Shown in pieces: positions 24,969 to 33,937 of a stretch of DNA of 64,000 nucleotides. Under the pieces are notes generated by a model. That model saw only the letters and a program-made list of their open reading frames with translations, was not told the DNA's origin and did no database searches. The number at the start of each line of letters is the position of its first letter. The stretch's first letter is position 1. This DNA is from an uncultured Eubacteriales bacterium (GTDB lineage: Bacteria > Bacillota > Clostridia > Oscillospirales > CAG-272). A program made the translations under genes and the position numbers. The stretch covers positions 53,267 to 117,266 of the forward strand of contig CAKSIP010000002.1 in the NCBI GenBank assembly GCA_934462825.1, read 5' to 3'.

Positions 24969-26525
24969 ATGGATAAAGGCATACTGTGTCTGATCGTCGG
25001 CGTGATTTCCCTGCTCGTGGGAGCCGTGGTTGGCGGTTTGGTCGGCGTGATCTACCGCAAAAAAGTGGCGGAAGCAGAGATCGGCTCCGCCGAGGAAAAG
25101 GCCAAGTCCATCGTTTCGGAAGCAAAAAAACAGGCGGAAACCATGAAAAAAGAAACGCTTCTCGAAGCCAAAGAAGATATTCTTCGTCAGAGAAACGAAT
25201 CGGAACGCGACCTGAAAGAACGCCGTGCGGAAATCAACCGGATGGAACGCCGTCTGACGCAAAAAGAAGAAAACATGGACCGCAAGACCGAACAGCTGGA
25301 AGCGAAAAACGAACAGCTGGATAAAAAGCTGCGGGAAAATGACATGGTCAAGGAACGGATCAATGATATGCTTCAGCTGCAATGCAAGCGGCTGGAGGAA
25401 ATCTCGGCGCTGAGCTATGAAGAAGCCCGCGCAGAGCTGTTTGAAAAGGTGGAATCCGAAACGCGCCATGAGCTTTCCGCCAAGATGGTGGAGCTGGAGG
25501 ATCAGTTCAAGGAAGAAGCCGAGGCCAAGGCCAAAAATCTCATATCGCTGGCGATTCAGCGTTGCGCTGCCGATCAGGTGGCGGAAACCACCATTTCCGT
25601 GGTGCCGCTCCCCTCAGAGGAAATGAAGGGACGCATCATCGGCCGCGAGGGACGCAACATTCAAAAAATCGAAACCCTGACGGGCGTGGACTTGATTATT
25701 GACGATACCCCCGAAGCCATCACGCTTTCCGGCTTTGATCCCGTGAAACGGGAGGTGGCTCGGATCGCGCTTGAAAAGCTGATTTCCGACGGACGGATTC
25801 ACCCGACGCGGATCGAAGAAACCGTGGAAAAAGCCAAACGCGAGGTGGATGCTTCCATCAAGCAGGCCGGAGAACGCGCAACCTTTGAGGTGGGCATTCA
25901 CGGCATCAGCGCCGAGCTTGTGAAGCTGCTCGGACGCTTGCGTTACCGTTTGAGCTATGGACAAAACGTGCTTCGTCACTCCATCGAGGTGGCCTTTTTG
26001 GCCGGTATGATGGCAGACGAGCTGGGCGTGGACGGCACGCTGGCCAGACGGGCCGGATTGCTCCACGACATTGGCAAGGCGTTTCCCCACGACGTGGAAG
26101 GCTCCCATGTTCAGATCGGCGTAGAGTGCGCCAAGAAGTTCAAGGAGAGCAAGGAGGTCATTCACGCCATTGAAGCGCACCACGGCGACGTGGAAGCCAA
26201 AACCATCGTTGCGGTGCTGGTACAGGCAGCCGATGCCATTTCGGCGGCAAGACCGGGCGCACGCAGAGAAGACCTTGAAAACTACATCAAACGTCTGGAA
26301 AAGCTGGAGGAGATTGCCGAGAGCTTTGGCGGCGTTGAAAAGGCCTACGCCATTCAGGCCGGCCGTGAGATCCGTGTTATGGTCAAGCCCGAGGAGGTTA
26401 CGGACGATAACATGAAGATCATTGCCCGTGAAATGGCAAACAAAATTCAAAGCGAAGTGAAATACCCCGGACAGATCAAGATCAACATTATTCGTGAGAG
26501 CCGGGCGATAGACTACGCCAAGTAA
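24969..26525 (+). CDS. rny: Ribonuclease Y
   Basis: 518 residues, standard length. An N-terminal membrane helix (LCLIVGVISLLVGAVVGGLV) is followed by a long Lys/Glu coiled coil (about 30-200), a KH domain from about 218 (MKGRIIGREGRNIQKIE), and an HD domain with LLHDIGKAFPHD near 363. It is the membrane-bound endoribonuclease that starts mRNA decay in Firmicutes. It is monocistronic, with a consensus promoter, an optimal AAGGAGGTG and a terminator hairpin 130 bp downstream. Confidence 0.97.
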   Translation: MDKGILCLIVGVISLLVGAVVGGLVGVIYRKKVAEAEIGSAEEKAKSIVSEAKKQAETMKKETLLEAKEDILRQRNESERDLKERRAEINRMERRLTQKEENMDRKTEQLEAKNEQLDKKLRENDMVKERINDMLQLQCKRLEEISALSYEEARAELFEKVESETRHELSAKMVELEDQFKEEAEAKAKNLISLAIQRCAADQVAETTISVVPLPSEEMKGRIIGREGRNIQKIETLTGVDLIIDDTPEAITLSGFDPVKREVARIALEKLISDGRIHPTRIEETVEKAKREVDASIKQAGERATFEVGIHGISAELVKLLGRLRYRLSYGQNVLRHSIEVAFLAGMMADELGVDGTLARRAGLLHDIGKAFPHDVEGSHVQIGVECAKKFKESKEVIHAIEAHHGDVEAKTIVAVLVQAADAISAARPGARREDLENYIKRLEKLEEIAESFGGVEKAYAIQAGREIRVMVKPEEVTDDNMKIIAREMANKIQSEVKYPGQIKINIIRESRAIDYAK

Positions 26526-26655
26526 TTTTCCGTGAGGAAATTTTATAAATGATATAGAGTTACTTAGGATTTTCCCGCGCAAAAGGCGGATTGAATAGAT
26601 CATTAAGGAATATCTTCATTATTTTGATTCCAAACGAAAAAGGAAAAACAAAATA

Positions 26656-26690
26656 GGGGGCGTTAAAAGCATCACGCTTTTAACGCCCCC
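26656..26690. terminator. Bidirectional terminator between rny and the lipoprotein gene
   Basis: GGGGGCGTTAAAAGC and GCTTTTAACGCCCCC pair perfectly around ATCAC, with an A-rich left flank and TTAAG to the right. Confidence 0.85.
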
Positions 26691-26714
26691 TTAAGCTTGC
26701 CGCCGTTTTGGCAA

Positions 26715-27665
26715 TCAATAGGAGGGAGAATCCAGGCGCCATTCGCCGTTTTCCTTGGCAAAGGAAAGGCGCGTGGTGCTCCAGCCGACGACAACCTTGC
26801 CGGAATCAAAATCCGGGTACGAGCCGTAGGTGCGAAGCTCAATCGTGACGTAGGAGGAGCGGCTTCCGCGGAGAATCTGCATGCTCTCGGTGTCAAAGCG
26901 CCGTGTTTCGCTGACAACCGGCGGGCAAAGCGAGGCCGAGGCGCGCAGCAGATATTTTTTGCCGGAGGCCGCATCCTTTTGCTCGCGGTATTTCGGCAGG
27001 GAAGTGCCGGAATTGAGATCGGCGATCTCGTTGCCGTCCCCCATGGTGAACGAGAACAGATGGCCGAGATAGTCCTCCGAGTAAACGGTGCGCGCCAGCG
27101 CCGCAATTTCGCTCATCGAGGTGCAGCGCTCGTCGTCGCGGACAATGCCGTAGCCGGAGGGCGCTTCGGGCAGGCCTTTTTTGCTTTCTTCATAGACAAG
27201 ATCGCTGCGGTACAACCAAATCCCCTTTTCCGCGTCGGAATACACGGGATCGCCCTCGCCGGCCACGCCGAAGCGCAGAACCTGATAGCGACCGGACGAC
27301 GGTTTTCCGCTCCCGCTGCCGCTTCCGCTGCCGTTGCCTTCACCCTCCCCCTTGTCGCTTTGCGCGGAGGGAACGTCCGGCTTGTAGTAAGCTAAGAGCT
27401 TGCCGTGCGCCTTTGTGTAATAAATCACATAATAAACGCCGCGCTCCTTGTCGTGCAAAAGCGGCTGTTCGTAGACCGAAAGGCCGTCGCCAAACAAAAT
27501 CTGGTTGACGGTTTCCGAGCGTACAATCAGATCGGTGAAAATCGCCTTGACGTCGGACAGCTTGGGCGCCGCGCAAGAGGTGAGCGTGGAAACGCCGGCC
27601 GCCGTCAGGCACAGCAAAAGAAGCGCCGCCGTAAAGGCGCGAAGGAAACGGGTGTGCTTTTTCAT
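26715..27665 (-). CDS. Putative lipoprotein of unknown function
   Basis: 316 residues. The signal peptide ends in lipobox LTSC-A (Cys31), so it should be lipid-anchored outside the membrane. A low-complexity linker of GE/GS dipeptides (about residues 105-120, from hexanucleotide repeats at 27310-27350) splits the protein into two parts. I recognise no domain. The C-terminal part is beta-rich and ends LSFAKENGEWRLDSPSY, a pattern like the NTF2-like or DUF4440-type tails of clostridial lipoproteins; that likeness is weak. It follows the U32 gene by 100 bp. Confidence 0.8.
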   Translation of the reverse strand: MKKHTRFLRAFTAALLLLCLTAAGVSTLTSCAAPKLSDVKAIFTDLIVRSETVNQILFGDGLSVYEQPLLHDKERGVYYVIYYTKAHGKLLAYYKPDVPSAQSDKGEGEGNGSGSGSGSGKPSSGRYQVLRFGVAGEGDPVYSDAEKGIWLYRSDLVYEESKKGLPEAPSGYGIVRDDERCTSMSEIAALARTVYSEDYLGHLFSFTMGDGNEIADLNSGTSLPKYREQKDAASGKKYLLRASASLCPPVVSETRRFDTESMQILRGSRSSYVTIELRTYGSYPDFDSGKVVVGWSTTRLSFAKENGEWRLDSPSY

Positions 27666-27765
27666 GGGAAAAATCTCCTTTCATTTCAAGTCTTTCCGCG
27701 CCGGCCGCGGCTCATACACGAGCCGACGAGCGCCCGGCCGGACAGGCTCTTTGCAGGATGCGCCC

Positions 27766-30216
27766 TTACATTCGGCGCACCGGGGTGCGGGGCGAAAGGC
27801 CCTGCTGATAGGCCTTCAGCACGTCGCGGACTTGCTCGGCGCTTTCGTCCGAAAACAGAAAAACATAGCCGGAAAGCGCGTTCAGACCGGAGGCATTGCC
27901 CCGATCCGCCATGTAGATGGGAACGCTGTTGTAAATGACATTGCGGTGCTGAAATTCACGGAACACGGGAAAATCGGCGCCCGTGCGGTCGGTTAGCACC
28001 GCCTGCCCGTCGCGGCAGGTCGGACAGCCGTCCGAGATTTCCCCGATCAGGCACTTTTCCGTTACCATCAAGGGCACGCGGCCGTAGACAATGGCTCGCA
28101 CGGGAAGGCTCCCGCCTCCGATGTCGCGCATTTGAGGCAGCGTTAATTCGGGGGAAAGAATCCCGTCCGCAAAGCCGAGCGTGCGGAGCGCCTCGGCCGT
28201 GTCGGAATTGGACAGGTTCAGGCGAAAATCTCCGTGAAGAAGAAAGCCCTGCGCCAAGGGGATGTGACCGGGATTGCCCACCAGCGCATGCGCCGCGCCG
28301 GCGGCGCGGGCCGCGTTCAAAAGGCGCTCCGCCCGGGGGCGTTCGGAATCCCAAACCACCGGCGGAAGAACAACGCCGTTGACCGAAAGGCGGGCGGCGT
28401 CCGCCAAGGAAAGCTCCGCAAACGCCGAGGCCGGCAGATAGATTTCCTCAAAGAACGCACCGGCGTTTTCCGGGATTTGCGAGGGCGTGCGAAAAACGGC
28501 CACACGCGGCTTCGGGCTTTCGGCCGAAGGGGGCGCGGGCGTCGGGGAGGGAGAGGGTGAGGGTGAGGGTGAGAGCGCAAAGGAAGGAAGAAGCGGCAAC
28601 GGAGCGTCGGCCGCCGCCGCGTCGGGGGCAAGAATCGCTTGCGTCAGCGCGTCCAGCGCGTCACGGCGCAGGCGGTTGAGCGCCGCCACGGGTACCATCA
28701 GCCCCTCCTCCAGCGACAGGGACAAATCGGTTATGGCAAAGGGCGTGCCGCCGAAGCGAGAGAGGCTTTTTGTTACGGCTTCTCTTGTCAACGGGCAGGT
28801 GCGCGCCGCCACGGGAACGTCGCCGCAAACGGAAACGGATACCGCCCGCGCCCTTCTCCGGGCTTCTTGCTCGGTAAAGGACAGCGTAAGCGTCATCGGT
28901 TGCCCGGCGCGCAGTACGGCCAAGGCCGAAAGGCCGACCTTTCGCAGGGAAATTTCCCGGTCGGCTACGGTGCGGGAGCGCGCTTTGTCGGCTTCGGAGC
29001 GAACGCCCAGCATGTCAGGCGGAACAGCCTTGGGCGAGGCGGACACCGAGCCGGTAAAGTAGCGATCGGTAAAGCCGCCGCGCGAAAAAATATCGGAAAG
29101 CTGTTGCAGCTCCTCCGGGGTGGCCGAGCGCCTTTCGTCGAGCAGACGACGATAGATGGCGGTGACGCCGCCGACGTATTCGGGCGGCTTCATCCGGCCT
29201 TCGATTTTCAAAGAGGCCACGCCGGACGACAAAATCTCCGGGATGTGGCCGGCTAAACACAAATCCTTCAGCGAGAGAGGATAGCCGATTTTGCCCCCCT
29301 TCACGCGGTAGGGCAGGCGGCAGGGCTGGGCGCACAGGCCGCGGTTGCCGCTTCTTCCCCCGACTAAGGAGGAAAACAGGCACTGCCCGGAATGGCAGAC
29401 GCAGAGCGCGCCGTGGATAAACATTTCGGCTTCTATGCCGGCTTCTTTTGTCAGGGTGCGGATGTCATTAAGGGGCATCTCCCGGGCGCAGACCATCCGG
29501 GAAAAGCCGAGCGAGGCCAGCGACCGGCCGATGGCGGCATTGTGCCCCGAAAGCTGGGTGCTGGCATGGAGGGCAAGACCGGGCACGTACCGGCGCAAAA
29601 GAGAAGCGGCGCCGAGATCACCCACGATGGCGGCGTCCACGCCGCTCCGATAGGCAAAGATTGCGGCCGAAAGAAAACGCTCGCGCTCGCGGTCGTAAAT
29701 CTGCGTGTTCAGCGTTACATAGGCCTTGACGCCGTACAAATGACATCGTTTCACCGCTTCGGCAAAGCTTTCGGCGGTGAAGTTGTCGGCGTTGATCCGT
29801 GCGTTGAAGTCGGGCATGCCGAAATAAACGGCATCGGCGCCCGCCTGCAAGGCGGCCTCCAACGCCTGCGGCGAGCCGGCCGGGCTGAGAAGCTCCGGCA
29901 AGGGCCGCTCGGCCTTCGTCACGCAAGAAAGCGAAAGCGCCCCCTTTTCCCCTGATCTTGTCCTTTCGCCCTTTTTTGCCGAGGCGGCAGAGGACGCCGA
30001 TTGATGTTTGTCCGGGAAAGACGGCGCTTTTGTTTCATGGAAAGGTCGGCCCCGCCGAGCTTGCGTTGGCTCTTGTTTGTGACCGTGGGCTTGGCCTTGC
30101 CGCGCAAAGGCCGGATGGGCCTCCGACCGCCCCGAAGGGGCTTTTTTTGACAAGGCTTTCGGCTGACTGTGGCCGGGGCGCGCAGTTGCTTTTTTGTTTT
30201 TTTCGGGTGCTTGCAT
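27766..30216 (-). CDS. U32-family protein with DUF3656-type middle region (RlhA-like)
   Basis: About 816 residues. The U32 core starts near residue 105 (LLSPAGSPQALEAALQAGADAVYFG) and contains the Cys cluster CVCHSGQC...GLCAQPCR near 270, thought to hold an Fe-S cluster. The middle and C-terminal parts fit long U32 proteins with DUF3656, related to the rRNA-hydroxylating RlhA of E. coli; the peptidase label is historical. An SPSPSPSPSPTP linker divides the middle domain. The first ~105 residues are a Lys/Arg/Ser/Ala-rich extension absent from homologues I know. ATG 30216 lies 2 bp after the zapA stop, and GTG 30222 overlaps that stop. An internal GTG at 29922 would remove the extension. Confidence 0.85.
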   Translation of the reverse strand: MQAPEKNKKATARPGHSQPKALSKKAPSGRSEAHPAFARQGQAHGHKQEPTQARRGRPFHETKAPSFPDKHQSASSAASAKKGERTRSGEKGALSLSCVTKAERPLPELLSPAGSPQALEAALQAGADAVYFGMPDFNARINADNFTAESFAEAVKRCHLYGVKAYVTLNTQIYDRERERFLSAAIFAYRSGVDAAIVGDLGAASLLRRYVPGLALHASTQLSGHNAAIGRSLASLGFSRMVCAREMPLNDIRTLTKEAGIEAEMFIHGALCVCHSGQCLFSSLVGGRSGNRGLCAQPCRLPYRVKGGKIGYPLSLKDLCLAGHIPEILSSGVASLKIEGRMKPPEYVGGVTAIYRRLLDERRSATPEELQQLSDIFSRGGFTDRYFTGSVSASPKAVPPDMLGVRSEADKARSRTVADREISLRKVGLSALAVLRAGQPMTLTLSFTEQEARRRARAVSVSVCGDVPVAARTCPLTREAVTKSLSRFGGTPFAITDLSLSLEEGLMVPVAALNRLRRDALDALTQAILAPDAAAADAPLPLLPSFALSPSPSPSPSPTPAPPSAESPKPRVAVFRTPSQIPENAGAFFEEIYLPASAFAELSLADAARLSVNGVVLPPVVWDSERPRAERLLNAARAAGAAHALVGNPGHIPLAQGFLLHGDFRLNLSNSDTAEALRTLGFADGILSPELTLPQMRDIGGGSLPVRAIVYGRVPLMVTEKCLIGEISDGCPTCRDGQAVLTDRTGADFPVFREFQHRNVIYNSVPIYMADRGNASGLNALSGYVFLFSDESAEQVRDVLKAYQQGLSPRTPVRRM

Positions 30217-30218
30217 TC

Positions 30219-30524
30219 TCACTGGGCCGCCAATTTGGCCTTCAGCGCGGCGATTTCGGCCGTCAGATCCTCAATATCCACCGATTGCTGAGCGACGAGG
30301 GATTCCAGCTTTTTGGCTTTCCGCTGCATTTTCACTTTATCGGCGCAGTAGTCCAGCGCGCAAAGCAGAGCCGCCTCGGTTTTGGAGCAACGGGAGCTTT
30401 TGGCCGTGATCTCTCTCATGTGGCGATCCACAATGCCGACCAAAGCCTCCACGGCTTCGGGGGACTCGTCACAAATCACATTCAGCGGGACGTCTGCAAT
30501 CGTAATGGTATATTTCTGCTTCAT
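30219..30524 (-). CDS. zapA: Cell-division protein ZapA
   Basis: 101 residues. The N-terminal beta-hairpin head (YTITIADVPLNVICDESPE) and C-terminal coiled coil (VKMQRKAKKLESLVAQQSVD) match ZapA, which crosslinks FtsZ filaments at the division ring. AAAGGA precedes the ATG. The stop abuts the U32 start, suggesting translational coupling; zapA-U32 adjacency is, as I recall, common in Clostridia. Confidence 0.88.
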   Translation of the reverse strand: MKQKYTITIADVPLNVICDESPEAVEALVGIVDRHMREITAKSSRCSKTEAALLCALDYCADKVKMQRKAKKLESLVAQQSVDIEDLTAEIAALKAKLAAQ

Positions 30525-30570
30525 AAGAACTCATTCCTTTCTTAGGTTCATGATATACAATCCTAAGTAT

Positions 30571-30599
30571 ATTATAATATAAAAATCCCAACATTTAAA
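30571..30599 (-). promoter_or_regulatory. Promoter of zapA-U32
   Basis: On the minus strand: TTTAAA (30594-30599), 17-bp spacer, TATAAT (30571-30576). A leader inverted repeat, CTTAGG/CCTAAG, at 30541-30567 follows. Confidence 0.65.
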
Positions 30600-30713
30600 G
30601 AGTTTTTTGCAATTTTTTTCGTTTGCGCGGATTTTTTCGGAATTTTTCGTCAAAAAGCCGCCGGAAAAGGGGGCAGGCTCCGAGCGTGCTTTCTTTGCGC
30701 CTTGGCTTTTTTA

Positions 30714-31586
30714 CTAGCTTTTGCTTCGGTTTTTGCTTTCGCTTTCTCTTTCGCCTTGGATTTCCTTTTTCTTTTTCCTTTTGCTTTCACTGTCGCAAAG
30801 CCCGGCCAACGGGCAGAGGTCGCAGGCGGGGTTTTGCGCGCGGCAAAAATCCCGGCCGAACTGAACCATCCGATGACAGAAATCGCTTTGCTTTTCCGGC
30901 GCGATCAGGCCGGAGAGGATTTTTTCGGTTTTGAGGGGATCGCGGTTGGATTCCGGGTAAAAGCCGAGACGGCCGGCAATGCGAATGCAGTGCGTGTCGG
31001 CCACGATGCCGGGCTTGTGGAAAATGTCGCCGAGCAAAAGGTTGGCGATCTTGCGCCCCACGCCGGGAAAGCGGAGCAGGTCATCCATGTTGTCGGGCAG
31101 CTTGCCGCCAAATTCCTCCGTGAGCATGCGACATTCGCCCACAATGTCGGCGGCCTTGACGTGAAAAAGCCCGCAGGGGCGAATGAGGGCTTCAACTTCC
31201 GGGATCGGCGCATAGGCCAGCGCCTTAGCCGTCGGGAACCGTGCAAACAGTGCAAGGCAAACCTCGTTCACGCGCTTGTCGGTGCATTGCGCGGAAAGAC
31301 GCCCCATCACCATCAGCTTCCATGGCTCGCCCTCGTAGGCAAGCGCACAGACCGCCTCCGGGTAAAGCTTCCATAAGGCCTCTGTCAGGCGGTCGCCCCG
31401 CGCCCGCAGAGCCGCTTGCTCGGTCGCCTCCTCGGGGCTTCGGGGCGCCGGGGCGGGGCGGTTTGCGCGAGCGGACGGGCGGTTTGCGCGAGTGGACGGG
31501 CACGTTTGCCCCCCGAACGAGCGGGCAGCGCCGGCTTGCTTCGGCTTTTGTTCCTCTTTTGTTTTCACTGTTTCGTCCACGTTCAC
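30714..31586 (-). CDS. nth: Endonuclease III (base-excision repair DNA glycosylase)
   Basis: 290 residues, about 70 longer than usual. GTG 31586 has GGGGGAA 8 bp upstream and fits the promoter, so the N-terminal extension (about 58 residues, with tandem ANRPSARANRP repeats from 21-bp DNA units at 31459-31500) looks real. The core has the helix-hairpin-helix LLRFPGVGRKIANLLLG with catalytic Asp in ADTHCIR, and the 4Fe-4S ligands C-x6-C-x2-C-x5-C (CRAQNPACDLCPLAGLC). The C-terminus is a charged simple tail, SKRKKKKEIQGERESESK. The enzyme removes oxidised pyrimidines and nicks abasic sites. Confidence 0.93.
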   Translation of the reverse strand: MNVDETVKTKEEQKPKQAGAARSFGGQTCPSTRANRPSARANRPAPAPRSPEEATEQAALRARGDRLTEALWKLYPEAVCALAYEGEPWKLMVMGRLSAQCTDKRVNEVCLALFARFPTAKALAYAPIPEVEALIRPCGLFHVKAADIVGECRMLTEEFGGKLPDNMDDLLRFPGVGRKIANLLLGDIFHKPGIVADTHCIRIAGRLGFYPESNRDPLKTEKILSGLIAPEKQSDFCHRMVQFGRDFCRAQNPACDLCPLAGLCDSESKRKKKKEIQGERESESKNRSKS

Positions 31587-31637
31587 GGCTTCGATTCCCC
31601 CTTGCGATTTCGGCTGGTTATACGGTTATACAACGAT

Positions 31638-31666
31638 AGTATATAACAAAACGCAATTTTTGTCAA
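31638..31666 (-). promoter_or_regulatory. Promoter of nth
   Basis: On the minus strand: TTGACA (31661-31666), 17-bp spacer, TATACT (31638-31643). Confidence 0.8.
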
Positions 31667-31819
31667 GGCAAGGGGCGGGCGGTGCGGCTCACTCGCATAA
31701 ATTCGGCGAAAAAGGGAAAAATAATCCACAGAATCCGGGAAAGGCGCTGCGCCCGGTGCGCAAAGGAAGCTAAGGGCAGGGGAAAGCGCCGAAAAAACCG
31801 GGAGGAAGGGAGATTTGCT

Positions 31820-32884
31820 ATGAAAATTCTTGCGGAAAAGGAAGACGCCTCGCCTCGGCCGATTGCGACGCAGGCGGCGTTTCTGGCCACGGGAACGGTC
31901 GTCGGAGGCACCGAAAAGAAAGGGGCGCTGGGGGAGAAGTTTGACTTTTGCGATCCGACGGATCGGTTTGGGCAGGATACCTTTGAAAAGGCCGAGAGCG
32001 AAATGCAACGGCTGGCTTTTTCCATCGCGCTGAAAAAGTCCGGCCTGCGCGTCCGCGAGATAGAGGCGCTTTATGCCGGCGATCTGCTCAATCAGTGCGT
32101 CGGCTCCGCCTATGGCCTGCTTGATTTTGATATACCGTATTTCGGCTTGTACGGCGCTTGCTCCACGTCGGCCGAGGGACTGCTGTTGGGGGCGCTGTCC
32201 GTCAGCGCCGGGCAGTTTTCCCGCGTGGGCGTTGTGACGTCCTCGCACAACTGCTCGGCCGAGCGGCAGTATCGCACGCCGATTGAATACGGTGCACAGA
32301 AGCCGCCGAGCGCCCAATGGACGGTGACGGCCGCCGGAGCCTTTCTGCTCGGACAAAGCGCGGAGGCGGGGGCGAGGCAAGGCCTTTCCATGGAAGAAAA
32401 GCCCGAAAGATGCGTGCGAATTACCGAGGTATTGCCCGGGCTGGTGGTGGACAGCGGAATTTCCGATGCCAACAATATGGGCGCGGCCATGGCGCCGGCC
32501 GCGGCGAACACTCTGTCGCGGTATTTTTCGGCCGGCGGAACCGCCCCCAGGGACTTTGACGCCATTTTCACCGGGGATCTCGGCCGCTTCGGCTCGTCCC
32601 TTTTGACGGAACTGCTCCGGGACGGCGGCTACGAGATCGACGGCCGGCACACCGACTGCGGCAATTTGATCTATGCGGGGGTGGAAAAGCCGGACGTGAA
32701 TTGCGGCGGCTCGGGGTGCGGCTGTTCGGCCGCGGTGCTGGCGGCGCACGTGCTTCCGGCGCTGGCGCGCGGGGAATGGCATCGGGTGCTTTTTGTGGCG
32801 ACGGGGGCGATGATGAGCCCGTCCAGCCTGCAGCAGAGCTTGTCCATTCCCGCCATAGCCCACCTGCTTTGCTTTGAAAGCTGA
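31820..32884 (+). CDS. spoVAD: Stage V sporulation protein AD
   Basis: 354 residues from ATG 31820, preceded by GGAAGGGAG. Thiolase-like fold: YGACSTSAEGLLLGA, VTSSHNCSAERQYRTP, SGISDANNMGAAMAPAA and CGGSGCGCSAAVL are all SpoVAD signatures. SpoVAD binds dipicolinic acid during its uptake into the forespore. The usual partners spoVAC and spoVAE are not next to it: it sits alone between nth and an ECF transporter gene. No sigma-A promoter was found upstream, as expected for a forespore gene, and no convincing sigma-G site either. Confidence 0.9.
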   Translation: MKILAEKEDASPRPIATQAAFLATGTVVGGTEKKGALGEKFDFCDPTDRFGQDTFEKAESEMQRLAFSIALKKSGLRVREIEALYAGDLLNQCVGSAYGLLDFDIPYFGLYGACSTSAEGLLLGALSVSAGQFSRVGVVTSSHNCSAERQYRTPIEYGAQKPPSAQWTVTAAGAFLLGQSAEAGARQGLSMEEKPERCVRITEVLPGLVVDSGISDANNMGAAMAPAAANTLSRYFSAGGTAPRDFDAIFTGDLGRFGSSLLTELLRDGGYEIDGRHTDCGNLIYAGVEKPDVNCGGSGCGCSAAVLAAHVLPALARGEWHRVLFVATGAMMSPSSLQQSLSIPAIAHLLCFES

Positions 32885-32926
32885 CCGCTTTTCGGAGCGC
32901 TCGGCTTTTTCCCTTTTCCTTTTTTC

Positions 32927-32990
32927 TTTCGCCCTTCGCCCTTCGCCTTTCAGCTTTCGCCTTTCAGCTTTCAGCTTTCGCCCCTTTGAA
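32927..32990. repeat. Simple repeats after spoVAD
   Basis: Units CTTTCGCC, CTTCGCC and CTTTCAG alternate for about 60 bp between the spoVAD stop and its terminator. Confidence 0.6.
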
Positions 32991-33023
32991 AATTCCTTTG
33001 CCAAGCGGCGTTCGGTAAAAAAA

Positions 33024-33062
33024 GGAGTGTTAGAAACTCATCCTGAGTTTTCTAACACTCCC
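33024..33062. terminator. Bidirectional terminator between spoVAD and the ECF gene
   Basis: GGAGTGTTAGAAACTCA pairs with TGAGTTTTCTAACACTCC around TCC, with seven A before and CTTTT after. Confidence 0.9.
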
Positions 33063-33108
33063 TTTTGGCGTTTCCCACCGGACGGCTTTTTTTCTTTGAA
33101 GAAAGGCC

Positions 33109-33714
33109 TTAGCCCTGCTGCTTTTTGGCGGCCACCTGATTCAGCACCGCGACAATCAGCGGAACCAGCACAATCGCGGCGCCAAGCTCAATGACTCCGT
33201 TCACGGCAACGATGGTGGAAAGAATCATCTTTATGATGTTGGCGGCCGTGCCGATCAGCCCCTCATAGGCGTTGAAAAGGCCCAGCGCCGTCAGCACCAA
33301 CACCGTGTTGGTCAACGTGGCCGCAATGGTCGATAAGAGGGCGGAAAGATGATGATTCAGCTTCAGCTTGTTGGCAAAAAGCGCGTAGAGAAGTCCGGCC
33401 ACAAGGCCCACGCAAATGCGAGGCAGTACCGAAACAATGGGGTTTTGAAACGGGATGTTGCCCGGCAACGGCTCGGCAAACGCCTTGATCATGCAGGTCA
33501 GTCCCCACACGCCGCCAATGAGCATACCGGCCTTCCAGCCGAGAAAGATAGAGCCAATGATGACCGGAATATGCAGGGTTGTAATGGCAATCACGCCCAC
33601 GGAAATATATCCCGTATACGGAACGACCGTCATAACAAGGATAATGGCAATAAAAATCGCGCAAAGCGTTAAGCGACGCAGTTTTTCTTTTTGGTTGCCC
33701 ATACGGTTCTCCAT
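33109..33714 (-). CDS. ECF transporter S component (vitamin-uptake type)
   Basis: 201 residues, about six hydrophobic segments, starting LCAIFIAIILVMTVVPYTGY. The ITTLHIPVIIG and KAGMLIGGVWGLTCM segments match substrate-binding S components of energy-coupling-factor transporters, which use a shared ATPase module encoded elsewhere. The ligand is not predictable; pantothenate-type (PanT/HmpT) is my closest impression. AAGGAG precedes the ATG. No riboswitch was recognised in the short leader. Confidence 0.82.
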   Translation of the reverse strand: MENRMGNQKEKLRRLTLCAIFIAIILVMTVVPYTGYISVGVIAITTLHIPVIIGSIFLGWKAGMLIGGVWGLTCMIKAFAEPLPGNIPFQNPIVSVLPRICVGLVAGLLYALFANKLKLNHHLSALLSTIAATLTNTVLVLTALGLFNAYEGLIGTAANIIKMILSTIVAVNGVIELGAAIVLVPLIVAVLNQVAAKKQQG

Positions 33715-33765
33715 AATAACTCTCCTTTTTTATGTTTTTTCTGTATTTTGTACATGGATACATGG

Positions 33766-33794
33766 ATTATACAATGCTTTTTCCCCAATTACAA
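33766..33794 (-). promoter_or_regulatory. Promoter of the ECF S component
   Basis: On the minus strand: TTGTAA (33789-33794), 17-bp spacer, TATAAT (33766-33771). Confidence 0.75.
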
Positions 33795-33856
33795 TGGATA
33801 AATTGTAAATTTCCCTTGTTTGACGCCGGATTTTCGGCTGTCTTTGCGGGCGGCGC

Positions 33857-33885
33857 TTGACTTGTCGGCGAATCTGTGCTAAAAT
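33857..33885 (+). promoter_or_regulatory. Promoter of the Cof-type HAD gene
   Basis: TTGACT at 33857-33862, 17-bp spacer, TAAAAT at 33880-33885, divergent from the ECF promoter. Confidence 0.75.
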
Positions 33886-33937
33886 TCTCTCAAAGACGCT
33901 GTTTCAGCCAAAGAAAAAGCTTCGGAAAGGGCCGATC

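Noticed and set aside
33715..33765. Vitamin riboswitch before the ECF S component
   Set aside because: The leader from the predicted start to the gene is only about 45 nt and shows no recognised riboswitch core.
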